64,000 nt of DNA from Volutella citrinella (taxonomy: Eukaryota > Ascomycota > Sordariomycetes > Hypocreales > Nectriaceae). Within the stretch, counting starts at the first letter, position 1. Every line of letters starts with the position of its first letter. Under the pieces are notes generated by a model. It was not told where the DNA came from. It saw nothing but the letters and a program-made list of their open reading frames with translations, and made no database searches. Of this stretch, positions 43,910 through 54,768 are shown piece by piece. The position numbers and the translations under genes are program-made. The stretch spans positions 2,294,001 to 2,358,000 of the forward strand of contig JAWZSP010000007.1 in the NCBI GenBank assembly GCA_034401135.1, in the 5' to 3' direction.

Positions 43910-45523
43910 CTATAGATAGTCCCGGATGGCGTCCCAGAACCCTTGCGGCTCCTCACACATGGGCAGGTGACCGGCATTGGGCACAATCTTCAGCTCGGCG
44001 CCGTTGTCGCCCAGCAGTCCCTTGAATCCGTCCATGGCCTTGACGAGGGCGCCCTTGGCATCACCCTCGCCAACCACCAGCCGCCCAGGCACCTTGCAGC
44101 CGCCCATCTTGGGCTTCAGGTCGTAGTCCCAGAGGGCTGTGCAGCTGTACTTGAAGCCCTCGACGCTGTTGGCGGCCACCATGTCCGTCATCCACTTGAC
44201 CGTGTCGGCCTTTTCCATCGTGGCCGGGTGGAACCAGCGCGGCACCGTGAGCCCGGCCAGCTTCTCGATGCCCTTGCCGCCGTCCTCCTCGGCCAGTGCG
44301 GTGCGGTCCTTCCAGGCCTGCGTGTTTGCCGCGCTCGACGTGGTGTTGAAGTCGCAGGCGATGAACTTTTCGAGGCGGTCGGGGTAGTTGATTGCAAAGT
44401 TGAGCGTCGTCGCGCCGCCCATGGACACCCCGACGAGCGCGTGCAGCTTGGTGATGCGCAGCGCGTCGAGCAGCGTCGCCAGGTCCTCGGCCAGCTTGTC
44501 CAAGGTGGCGGCCACGGGGGGCTGCGGGACGGCATGGCGTCCGCGGGTGTCGTAGCGCAGGATGCGCAGGTCGGGCCTCTCGCGCTTGAGGATGGCCACC
44601 AGCGGATCCCACATGTGCAGCGAGGTCAGCAGCGAGTTGCTAAAGGCCACGGTGGGCGCGTCGGGGGAGCTGTTCCCTTCCAGGAGGTACGGGATCCCGA
44701 GGGAGTCGGCGGCGGTGACGTACGAGTCAATTGACGCGCCGGCGCCCGGTGTGGTGGTGAGCTTGGGAGCGGCGGCCGTGAAGGCGGCGGCCGGGGGGAG
44801 CCGGGACAGGGACGAGAGATCCCTCGGCACAGGGCCGAAGACGTAGAAGAGCGAGTACGTGCGGCGGCCCTTGCTCGCGACGTGCTTGTCAAAGACCTCT
44901 GTGCGCCAGGGCGTGTCCATTGACGCCTTGTGCTCGGCGCCTCCCTGGCCGTTCTCCTTTGCGTACTCATGAAGCGCCCAGTATGACACCTTGGCGCCCT
45001 TCTCGAGGTGCGACGTCTTGTAGACGCGCGATCGGAGCCATCCGGGGACCTTGGCTAGCATCTCAATGTGCTCCTCGACGAGCCACTTCTCGTAGGCCGC
45101 TCCCGCCCCCTCCGTCTCGTTGAGCTGGATCTCGACGCTCGTCAGCTGTAGGCCCTCGGCCTCCTTGTCCGAGAGCTTCTCCGGGGGGACGAAGCCGGGG
45201 GCTTCCTTGGAGTAGACGAGGTCGAAGAAGTAGCGGGTGACGGCCACCTGGGAGATGGTTTCGGCCTCGCGAGGGGATCGGTTTGCGCGCAGGGTCAGGT
45301 ATGTGGGGGTCTCGAGCAGGGGCATGGACGTGATGTCATATGATGCCAGGAACTTGGGCTCCAGGCCGTCGGTGGCCTTGTATCGCAGCCCGTTGCCAAA
45401 GATTTCCGGGATCCGGAGGCGGGTTGGGCCGTGCTCGTTATTGTACCACTCGTCGAATTGGTCCAGAGACAGCCCGGGCTTGGGCTGCATCGTCACGTAC
45501 AAGGATCCCGGCGTGGCAGACAT
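43910..45523 (-). CDS. Fusion of tandem EthD-like domains with an alpha/beta hydrolase (PcaD-like), 537 aa
   Basis: Single exon starting at the ATG at 45523. Residues 1-235 hold two related ferredoxin-like units: the first has DEWYNNEHGPTRLRIP, the second YEKWLVEEHIEMLAKVPGWL. These resemble EthD or dimeric alpha-beta barrel proteins. After a Pro/Ala linker (240-262), residues 265-537 form an alpha/beta hydrolase closest to 3-oxoadipate enol-lactonases (PcaD/CatD). The nucleophile is Ser367 in GVSMGG, the acid is probably Asp488 in GEGDAKG, and the base is His519 in NAGHLP. LRYDTRGRH at 322-330 fits the usual oxyanion/cap-proximal strand. Expected chemistry is lactone or ester hydrolysis in aromatic-compound catabolism, by family only. 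It has no signal peptide, so it is probably cytosolic. A Zn2Cys6 regulator lies immediately downstream, and the RdRP gene is divergent upstream. Confidence 0.9.
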   Translation of the reverse strand: MSATPGSLYVTMQPKPGLSLDQFDEWYNNEHGPTRLRIPEIFGNGLRYKATDGLEPKFLASYDITSMPLLETPTYLTLRANRSPREAETISQVAVTRYFFDLVYSKEAPGFVPPEKLSDKEAEGLQLTSVEIQLNETEGAGAAYEKWLVEEHIEMLAKVPGWLRSRVYKTSHLEKGAKVSYWALHEYAKENGQGGAEHKASMDTPWRTEVFDKHVASKGRRTYSLFYVFGPVPRDLSSLSRLPPAAAFTAAAPKLTTTPGAGASIDSYVTAADSLGIPYLLEGNSSPDAPTVAFSNSLLTSLHMWDPLVAILKRERPDLRILRYDTRGRHAVPQPPVAATLDKLAEDLATLLDALRITKLHALVGVSMGGATTLNFAINYPDRLEKFIACDFNTTSSAANTQAWKDRTALAEEDGGKGIEKLAGLTVPRWFHPATMEKADTVKWMTDMVAANSVEGFKYSCTALWDYDLKPKMGGCKVPGRLVVGEGDAKGALVKAMDGFKGLLGDNGAELKIVPNAGHLPMCEEPQGFWDAIRDYL

Positions 45524-46486
45524 GGTGAAGTGAGGGAATGAGGATTTTGGTAGAAATCACGAGCAGCTGCGGGTGAAGGGGGACCGATGGTGACGAGCAA
45601 GGGCCTGTTGCGGGATACGCTAAGAACTATATAAGTTGAGCGACCTCCGATGGCGTCGCTCGGAAGAAAGATTTACATGTTGCAGGTGCCGGCTCGGCAG
45701 ATGAGCTCGGGAGTCCGCCGCTTTGGTGGGGGGAGTGTGTAAATGTTTACCCCGCAGCTGACCGAGCCTTCACCTTGGGTGGGGGGCCTCACCTTGGGTT
45801 CACCGAGGGCATGGGAACACCATGACCCCAATGGAGCTCTGCCAGCCCTGTGTAAGGCGACAAGGACGGAAGCTTCTCGGACGGACGCATCCATAAGACT
45901 GATGGCAAATGTGAACAAACATGTAAAACATGGCCACTTCAATTGCCAGGGGCAAACCGACCATGTCTACGGCCAATAGGCCATCATTGAACGACCAGCG
46001 TCGTCACATTCATTTCCCAAAACTAGGTACCAAGTTAAACTTTGGTGCAAGTAAGCCGGATGTTATTGTAGTGGCGGGGTATCGGGGACGGCACGGCCTC
46101 CCGCAGCAGCCACTACGGTGCACCAACCATTGTCAGGTTAGGAGGTGCCTAGGGGATTCACGCTGTCAGACCGCGGGCGCGGGTCGGCACCTGCCGGCCA
46201 GTTGCAGCAGCAAGCAGCAGCCGTGACAGCTGGCGGTCAGCTGGCGACGGGGAGCATGAATGTCTTCCATCATTGGAATTCTTCTTCTACCTCGCCCGCC
46301 CCGGTCATCGTCGCGGGGATTTCTTCTTTTTCCATGCCACTCCAGAGCTTCCTCGCGCAGCGCGTCTAGCTGGCTATCTGATTGCGTTCTTCGACTTCAG
46401 CCTCGTCTTCCTTCTCCCTTTGCACTCACGCTCTATACTCCTCCATACGCGGGGCCAACGACCGATTCCGCCAGCAAGCCTGAGAC
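45524..46486. other. Divergent promoter region between hydrolase and RdRP genes
   Basis: 963 bases shared by two divergent genes. A direct repeat CTCACCTTGGGT occurs at 45770-45797. The RdRP side has C/T-rich tracts (46270-46440). No coding sequence is seen. Confidence 0.5.
45628..45633 (-). promoter_or_regulatory. TATA box of the EthD-hydrolase gene
   Basis: TATATA in CTTATATAG on the minus strand, 105 bases upstream of the ATG at 45523. Confidence 0.5.
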
Positions 46487-49400
46487 ATGGAAGCACTTCT
46501 TCGCAATGTGCCGCAGGACCTGAACGATCAATCCCTGGCGAGAGAGCTTGCTCCCCTCATGAGCGCTCTAGGCATCAGTGATTGGACATGTGACAAACCT
46601 CGTCAACGGAGGCTGGCCTGGGTCAGGTTCCTCAAGCCAGCGGACGGCCAACGGTTCCTCAACGCACATGGCAAACAGCCGTCGGCCTCAGTCGGTCAAC
46701 ATGGCACGACAAACCATCCGCAACGGAGAGACATTCCCCGGTTGCACATATTCCGTACGCCAGTTTTCGTGGAGCCAAGCAACCGACCTCTGGACAAACG
46801 GGAGAAGACCCGAAAACAAAAGGTAGCAGAGCAGCCCAAGGCTGAGAAGAACGCCCCTGGTTTCTGTTCGCCGATTTACCGTATCTCCTGTGGATCAAAC
46901 GCCTTCATTGGTGCCGACAGAGTCCTCATGTTCATTGAGGAAACGAATCTGACCCTCTTGACAATTGGGATTGCCGTCAAGTTGAGCCCAAGCCTCCTGG
47001 CCATCAGCATCCAATCGGCGGAATACGGGCAATGTCGCATGGACTTTCGCCATGAGACCATTCGAGACATCATAGCTGGGCATCGCGACAGATCCCTGAC
47101 GCTGGTTCTTACTGCGCCACCGAGGATGTATCAGAGTGTATCGGCTGCCACCGGCCCTGGGAAGTGGAGGCGATCTCTAGTCTTCAATGCTTGGCCTGGT
47201 CATGACAAACACGTGGCGAACTGTCTCGTCTATCGTCTCTTCTTCAATGAAGAACATGATTTCGACGTCGCAGTGAGAAAGCTGAAAGCCGAAAAGCTTC
47301 TGACGACCGTTGAGCACGACCTACCCATCATGAAAGCATATGATGCCGCACTCTCGAATGGCTTGGTTAGCATGGATGAGTTTTTGCAAGAGCTCAGCAA
47401 CAGTCGATCGGCCGGACGATTGCCTTTCGCGCTTCTATTTCAAATCCAGGGGCTGGTTTGGAACAACTACTTGCTCCCTACCAGTGGATTGGATTTGGTC
47501 CGCATGCTTGAGAATGTTGCCGTGGACATGACCCAGAAGCAAAAGACTCTTCCGGTGACCACGGATGCAATGAAGAGTCTATTTCAAACCATCCCATATC
47601 CGTACTCGGGAATGGACCCCGCCATGCTGGACGTGGTGGAATTGATGGGCGAAGTCATTGACACAGAGTGGCAGCACCGGAGCGACAATCCAAAGAGAGA
47701 TTTGACATATGGTTCCATAATATCAGATCACCAGGTGTGGGTGTTCCGGGCCATAGTCACTCCCACCAAGATCCTCCTCCACGGCCCAGAACCGGAGAGC
47801 AAGAACCGAGTCTTGCGCAAGTGGCAAAAGAACAACGACTACTTTCTTCGCGTCGTCTTCTCAGACGAAGACGGCCAGGATCTAGGCTTCAACCCTCGGG
47901 TCTCTAATGAGTCCATCTTTGAGAGATACCGGGATGTATTGAGAAGTGGCATCGACATCTGTGGAAGAAAGTTCTCCTTTCTTGGATTTTCCCATTCTTC
48001 GTTGCGCAACCACGCTGTTTGGTTCTCGGCACCGTTCGTCGACGGGGCCGGGGAGCAGCAGACGTATGATCGAATCCTGAAATCCCTTGGTGACTTTCAG
48101 GAGATCAAGATCCCCGCCAAGTGCGCGGCACGGATTGGTCAGGCTTTTTCGGAAACCCCCTACGCCATCAATCTAGAAGAATCCGGGATTGAGGCTCAGT
48201 TCATCCTTGATGTCAAGTCTGACGACGGAACTCGTGTGTTTAGTGACGGCGTGGGCACCATTTCCATTGAAGCCCTGGAGGAAGTCTACGACGTCTTGCC
48301 CAAAAATTCCGGCGCCCCGACATGTATCCAGTTCCGCTGGGGTGGTGTCAAGGGAATGCTCTCTCTAGACATGGAGTTGGAGGGCAAGGTGATCCGTGTT
48401 CGAAAAGAGTCAATGATGAAATTTCCCAGCAACGATTTGACGGAACTCGGGATCTGCGACACCGCCTCCAGACCGCTCCGACTATTTTTGAATCGGCAGA
48501 TTATCAAGATAATGGAGGACATGGGAACGAACCGCAAATGGTTTTTTAACCAACAAAGAATTGCAGTGCGCACCCTGCGTTCTGTCACAGAGTCTGCTCA
48601 CAACACCTCCTCATTCCTCAAGACGCAGTCAATCGGGTCCAATATCGGGCTGCCTAAACTCGTCCAACGGCTATCCAATATGGATATTGACTATCGAGAG
48701 GAGCCTTTTCTCTACCATTGTGTTCAGCAAATGGTTCTTCGAGAGCTACGCTTGTTGAAGAACAAGGCTCGAATTCCCGTCCAGAAGGGAGTTACTCTCT
48801 TTGGCGTCATGGATGAGTTCAATTTTCTAAAGGAGGGAGAAGTCTATGTGACGTATGACAAGACTAACAGCTTTGGCGGCTTGCGAATGGATGCCTCCCT
48901 CATCGACGGACCCGTGCTTGTCAGCCGGTCACCTGCTCTTCATCCTGGTGATGCCCAAATTGTTCGCATGGTCACGCCTCCCAGCGAGCATCCTCTTCGA
49001 TACCTTGAGAACTGTATTGTTTTCAGCCAACGTGGTGAAAGAGATCTTCCCAGTCAACTTAGCGGAGGAGATCTCGATGGCGATCTTTACCATGTCATCT
49101 GGGATCCGGAGGCCCTGCCAAACCAAAACTTCACACCCGCCGACTATCCTCGAGTTGCCCCCACGTCTCTTGATCGCCCAGTTACGCGGGAAGACATGGC
49201 AGATTTTTTTATCAACTTTATGAAAACTGACATTCTTGGAGTGGTTGCGACCAGGCACATGGTGCTAGCCGACTCCAGCAACGAGGGAACCAGCTCACCA
49301 GAGTGCATAGTGCTAGCTGGGTTACATTCAACGGCCGTAGACTTCTCCAAGACCGGAATACCCGTGGAAATGAGTAGTCTGCCAAAAGCCCCGCGGTTCA

Positions 49401-50370
49401 AGCCCGATTTGTAAGTTCAGTCTATAGAGGTTTAGACAGCAAATGCTGGCAACCAATATCGCTAACATGGAGCAAATTCTATCACCTATCCCTCCAATGG
49501 AACTGGAAGAGTCTGGCCAACTTGTGGACATTGATGAGATTTGGGATGATGACGATCCAATGGCGTTTACGAAACAAAAGTATTACGCTTCCGACAAGGT
49601 GCTTGGCCATTTATACCGAGCCATCAATGAGAAGAAGATTTGGCACGAAGATATTCATCGGAGAGTTGAAACGGGTGGTCCCTCAATCTGGTCCCGGATT
49701 TTATCTAATGTCGAGGCGGAGGTCGGTCGACTTGGGCTCAAGCTTGACTGGAACAAGAAGTCGGAACAAGCATGGAAGATCCGCGATCTGTGAGTTCAAA
49801 GTCGTCGCTAGGGATAACAAGTTTTCACTAACATCACTCAGATACGAATCCGCCGTTACGGACCAGATGTGGGGGTTTTCAGAGACGCCCAGAAAGCCCC
49901 TCACGGAAGCCGAGGTGTTCTGCGGTGTTGTCTTGAACAAAAAGGGGGTGCAGACACGGCGACAGCGAGACACGTCCAAGAAACTCAAGGATGAGATCGA
50001 TCGCATTTTTGCGTGGATTACCAAGATAATGCGGAATCGTGGCGAACATTCACTCGGGAAAGACTCTCCGAGTAATGAAGGCGCTGTTGTGTCTAGGAGA
50101 CGCCAGAGCGAGGATGCGATCGAGCTTGCCTGGGCCTGCGTCGTGATCGGCTCCGTCAAGAATGCCGAAGCCTCGCCTGAGTACTACCACGACACATGTC
50201 AGCTTGAGAGCTTTCGCATAGTTGCGGTATGTTGCCTTTTGGAGGAGCTTCGATCCATGTCTAGAAGCCAGAGCCAAGTGTCCGGGGGAGGGTTCGCGGG
50301 CGTGAGAGGGGGACGCAGCCGACGTCCACAAGGGCGGTCCTTGAGAGCGAATGTGCACAAGGAGGGGTGA
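46487..50370 (+). CDS. RNA-dependent RNA polymerase (RNA silencing, SAD-1/RRP-3-like), with a frame problem at the first junction
   Basis: Makes double-stranded RNA for silencing. The start is the ATG at 46487. Exon 1 runs to 49410 (974 codons plus two bases), exon 2 ends at 49789, and exon 3 is 49842-50370. Residues 1-70 look RRM-like (MEALLRNVPQDL, RLAWVRFLKPADGQRFL), as in SAD-1-type enzymes. The catalytic core has the double-psi-barrel motif DLDGDLY at 862-868, preceded by RGERDLPSQLSGG. Exon 2 carries the conserved KYYASDKVLGHLYRAINEKK. The C-terminus is Arg/Gly/Ser-rich. Intron 2 (49790-49841, GTGAGT, branch CTAAC, CAG) is clean. The first junction is not: the perfect donor GTAAGT at 49411 needs an acceptor that gives only a 25-nt intron to stay in frame. 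The gene may be frameshifted, use an odd intron, or contain a sequence error. Polymerase identity is sure; intactness is not. Confidence 0.85.
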
Positions 50371-53300
50371 ACGGCAATCTTTGCTTCCTAGAATCACGGG
50401 ATAAGCAAAAGGAAGATTGTTGTGAGAGCCGTAGACACGGAGCCTCAACGGACGGAGGCGAGTGCTGGACAAGCGGATAGATCGAGTCGGCGCGTGACCA
50501 AAAGGCCTATTAGCCCGAGGCTTCAGGGGCCCAACAAACAGCATTAATTCAGCCTAGGGCTTCTAATGTAATAGCAAAATCAAGGGGCGTTGACTGATCA
50601 CTACTTGCGCCGGCTTTTCAGGGGCAGCTCTCGACATGAGCACACCGGGACAAGCCGGTGCTGGACGTTGGTTGCGTGCCCCTAGGGAGGACATCTTGTG
50701 ATGATAGAACTTTGAAGCGAGATATAGAAGTCCCATTTCCCACGGAGACCACCGGAGAAGCGTTGGCACGGGTATAATTGCCTTTGACTGACTACTCTTT
50801 CGCAACAGCGTCACAGCCTCCGGTTGATGTGTCGATCTACGCCAGTGTCGCCAGGGCATCCAAAGCTCTGACATGTCTCTCTCGGCCAGTTTCCGGCACT
50901 GTTGCGCTTTGAATATAGTAAGATTATGGAATTTTCGTCTTGGCCGAGATGGCCAGCCCATCTTGTAGTGGTGAAACAGACCCATCACATCGCCACACGC
51001 CTCGACGGCGTGTCAGCATGGCTTTGGCTCTCCTCCCCAGATTCGGCCGTGTTCCCTTGATGCGTGAGGAAAGCCGCTCACCCATTGCGTTCACGCGGTG
51101 CCTAGCTGTCGGGCTGGCTGGTGTCACGGGGCAGGGAGGGCTGAAGGTGGTTGCGCGTCGGAGCCTCGAGCTTGATCGGCGTGCCGCCATCGTCGCTGGC
51201 CACCCTCGTATCCCTTGATTTGGTGTCCGCCGTGCTCGTGCTTGATCCACCCGTGCTAAAGACGCTGCCCAACGTGCTAGAGATGCTGGCAGTGCTGGAT
51301 GGATGTCCCAGGGATCTGCCTCCCGGTGTACTCAACGGCCGTGGCCGCCCCCAACACCGCCACTAGGAAGCTGGTCTCTCGACTCCGCCGTGGTTCGAAT
51401 CGTTGGATTGCTACTAACGCTGCTCAGCTCGTGTCCGCCCGTGCTTTCATTGCCCCCTTTACGTCTGCTCCGCTGAGGTCCTCGTCACGCTTTGCTTCAG
51501 CATGGGGCTGGCAAGCCGACGAGCCTCCAGAGCCTTGGATTTTACATGCTCCGAGCATGCCGGCGCCAACCACAGCTGACCAAAGTATCTGGCGCATAAT
51601 TTTGAAATTGGATTGAGGGTTGTGATGGACGAGAGGCTTGGTGTGGCTGCCAGCATGTAGTCCGGTTACAGTACTCCAGTTCTTTTCCAGCTCATGCTCG
51701 ACACTTTTAGACCCAGGGGATCAATTGAGCCTCTTTTGGCATTGATCGTGCAATCCATGACGGCATCCATCTCAATAATGGATGAATTATGCCATGGAAT
51801 GTCTAAAAATCTATCGCTAGCATCAATAATCTGCCTGTAATGCCACTGGGAATCGCGATATTGGTCCAGGAGTGGAATAATAAGGCAGCAGCAGCAGCAT
51901 TACTTTGTCACGGGGATTAAATTGCAACTGCCGCGCTCATTTACCCAAGAGGCCCCCCTTTCCTGGAGCCTGGAACAACCAGGCGTCATTGAATGGAGCG
52001 ACGATGATGGATGACAGGTTGATGTCACTAATAACGTGCAGGTACTTGTGCAAGCGCCCGTGAGCCAATGACGAATGGTTTCGGGCGGGAGGCGTTTGAT
52101 CCGTGCCTGCCCCGTGCCAGCTCTGGACCATCGCCAAGAGTACGTACCCTTAGTCCGTAGTAGGCGCGGGCAGGTGCGGTCGCAATTCCCCATTGGCAAT
52201 TAATTACGTCTCGACTCTTCGAGCGTCTGTTGAGTTCTCGGGGTCCCTGGATGCCATGATTCCCTGTCATTGGCCGCCACCGAAACGGCAAAGCAGCTCA
52301 GGATGCAGCGTCTCTGAGCGGAGCCGCGTCGCGCATTGCGGCTCCGACGCAACCGGAAGCCCGCTGTAGCAGTAGCACGCACCACACGGTCCATGGCTTC
52401 CCCGCACGGCCAGCTAGGTTGCGAGCCAGAGCTAGGCGTCCGCTACGACGCATCCAGCAAGGCCCGCAAGACCTGGCATCACTCCGGGCGGGGGGAGGCG
52501 AGCGGGGGAAGCGCGTGAGTCTGGGGAACGAACCAGAACCAGCAGCGAGCGGACGAAGAACGAACGAACGGCATCGACTCGACCTGGAGTCCTGGACCAT
52601 GGCATCTGGGGAAAGGACCAGTGCATCCGGGGTATTGTCCAGGAACCCCAGAGATTGCTCTGCCTGCCCCTTGGCTCTCGCCTTGGCCTCCAGAGGGTCG
52701 TGTTGAGTCGCACGCACACACACACTCGTTGGCCCGGACATGGTGTCGGGCTTCTTCCCCAGATTTTACCGGTCACGCAAAGGTTATGGACGCGGTTGGT
52801 GCTCACTCAGCCTGCTTGGCCAAGAGGCAGTCCGCTCCATGGATGGCATTCCCATCACTGATGCCAGATGGTGCTGGATTCCTTCTGCTAGGGTCAGATG
52901 CTGGCTGTTTCAAGGCCCCATCTGACCAAGGGTGGTAAAAAAAAAGTTGGAGAAACCCAGACGGCCCGGGTTGCTCTGTACTACTGTAAGGAGCTCTACC
53001 ACTAACTCATGGCGGACAACAGAGCAGCTACCTCATCCTCTCTCTTTCTCTCGCCTTTTTATCACCCAATGGCCATGTCCTCAGTCCTGATGATCAGCGC
53101 AGTGGACTTGGATGCGAGAGGAATGTGCGTCGCCGAATCGTGTCATCAACTCGCGAGCCGCGCCTCGGCCATCGCCAATGGCCCTTTCGGTCGTATTATT
53201 CTGGCCATACGTGGGTCTCCGCGCCAGGAGCGGAGCCGAAACTCTGCTCTGAGTACGGAGTAGTATTATACACTATACTTCGCTTGCGAGACAACGAGCC

Positions 53301-53527
53301 ACAGGGCAGACAGACGCCAGAGTCGTGCTAGCTCCTCATGGCTCCCAGTCTGCCACCCATGTGGTGGCCTCTCATTCTTGTTTGTCTTGAGGATACTACT
53401 GAGGGTCACAATTATGTAGGCCAAGAATTCCGCGTCAGAAAATGCCACGTCTTGTCCCTTGTCTAGCCATCCAGCGGTCTCGGGGGCTTGTTTGATGCCA
53501 TGCCTACAAGCCGCCCGGTCCGCCCGA

Positions 53528-53554
53528 TCGTCGTCGTCGTCGTCGTCGTCGTCG
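53528..53554. repeat. (TCG)n microsatellite
   Basis: Nine GTC/TCG triplets in non-coding DNA. Confidence 0.85.
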
Positions 53555-54547
53555 CCGCTCTTGTGCATCTGGAGCTTCGAGTCACGTCTCGAGGTCACCT
53601 GCCTGGCACTTGAACAGGAAGCTTCTCCACAGTCTTCCGCATCAGCCCCCTCATTGCCTCTTCATCGAGGACGTATTACGTCCGCACAAAGGCATGCCAT
53701 GGACAAGCCCTGTGCCCCTCGGCGCCGCCACCTCCACGCGAGACTACTGCAACGCAACTCTGACCCTCCTTCTCCGCCTTGCCTCCGGCCAACCGAGAGG
53801 TCCATCGTGGGTCCCCCTTCCTTCGCATCAAACCTGCTAGGCTGCTCATGGCCATTCTAATTTCTGCCACGAGATCTCCCAGCAAGATGCACATATCTTC
53901 AAGTGATCTTCGATCCTCTCGCTAGAGCCATGAGCATTCGCAAACGCAGCCAGTGCAATCGCCCGTGTGCGTTAGTACCCCTTGACCAAAGTTACTTTGT
54001 CTTCTCAGGTCGGACGAAGGGGATATCTCGTGTGGGGAACCTTGACGAAGACTCCAACTCATGGCTTAGCGTTGTTCCCCAACAGCCAGCGAGGCGCGCT
54101 GGGGAAGACGGACCGTACGAGGGCTCAAGCCTCAGACCCATCCCCCCAACCGCCCCCGTACCTACCTAGCTAGCACTTACAAACAGTCCCCTGGGGCCCT
54201 GGCCTCCCGGAGCCTCGACGCCTTTATTGATGGTCGCCGCTCTCCGCTATGTGGGCTCCGCGTCCGGCACATGCTGACCTGCCCCTTGACTCGTCCTGGG
54301 TAGCACGGCAGCCCACGGACAGGCGGCGCTGGGACGATCGTACCCCAGCTTTTCGAGCTTGCTTTGCCCTGGCGCTCGCCTGTGGAGACCCTACCGTGCC
54401 CTAGTTGAGCCTTCGTAGATGAGACGACAGGCTTGGAACGCCCACCCATCAAAGATCGCTGTTAGCTGCCGGAGGAAAGGGTGGCGCGCTTCCTCCGCGC
54501 CCCCATCTGGAGTCCCTAGCCCCTTGGTCGACACCATCGTGGCCTGA

Positions 54548-54555
54548 TATAAAAG
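54548..54555 (+). promoter_or_regulatory. TATA box of the GPR1/FUN34/YaaH gene
   Basis: TATAAAAG, 221 bases upstream of the ATG at 54769. The interval contains C/T-rich tracts common in fungal leaders. Confidence 0.5.
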
Positions 54556-54768
54556 AGTACCCTGCTCCTCTACCTTGTTCCATCCCGCATTGCCTAGAAC
54601 TTGCGTGCAACGTTGGCTGGCTCTTCCCACGACAAATCTAGATATCCATCTTCTTCAGCACTATCCCTGTTGTCGTCGATTCATCCCTCCCCATCATCGA
54701 TTCATTGTGCTCGGCCATTCCAACATCTCAGTCTCGTCTCTTACATAGACATTTCACAAATCACCACA

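Larger units (their letters stand above)
50371..54768. other. Long intergenic gap, one weak gene candidate
   Basis: About 4.4 kb. On the minus strand, 51597-51424 opens with ATG and codes 57 residues beginning MRQILWSAVVGAGMLGA, with a hydrophobic start. Ser/Thr-rich open sequence continues to 51102 in another frame, which may be further exons; I could not join them. A CGT/TCG microsatellite lies at 53528-53554. The last 230 bases hold the promoter of the GPR1-family gene. Nothing else is supported. Confidence 0.45.

Noticed and set aside
51391..51401. GGTTCGAATCG, resembling a tRNA B box
   Set aside because: No matching A box, acceptor stem or anticodon arm could be folded around it.
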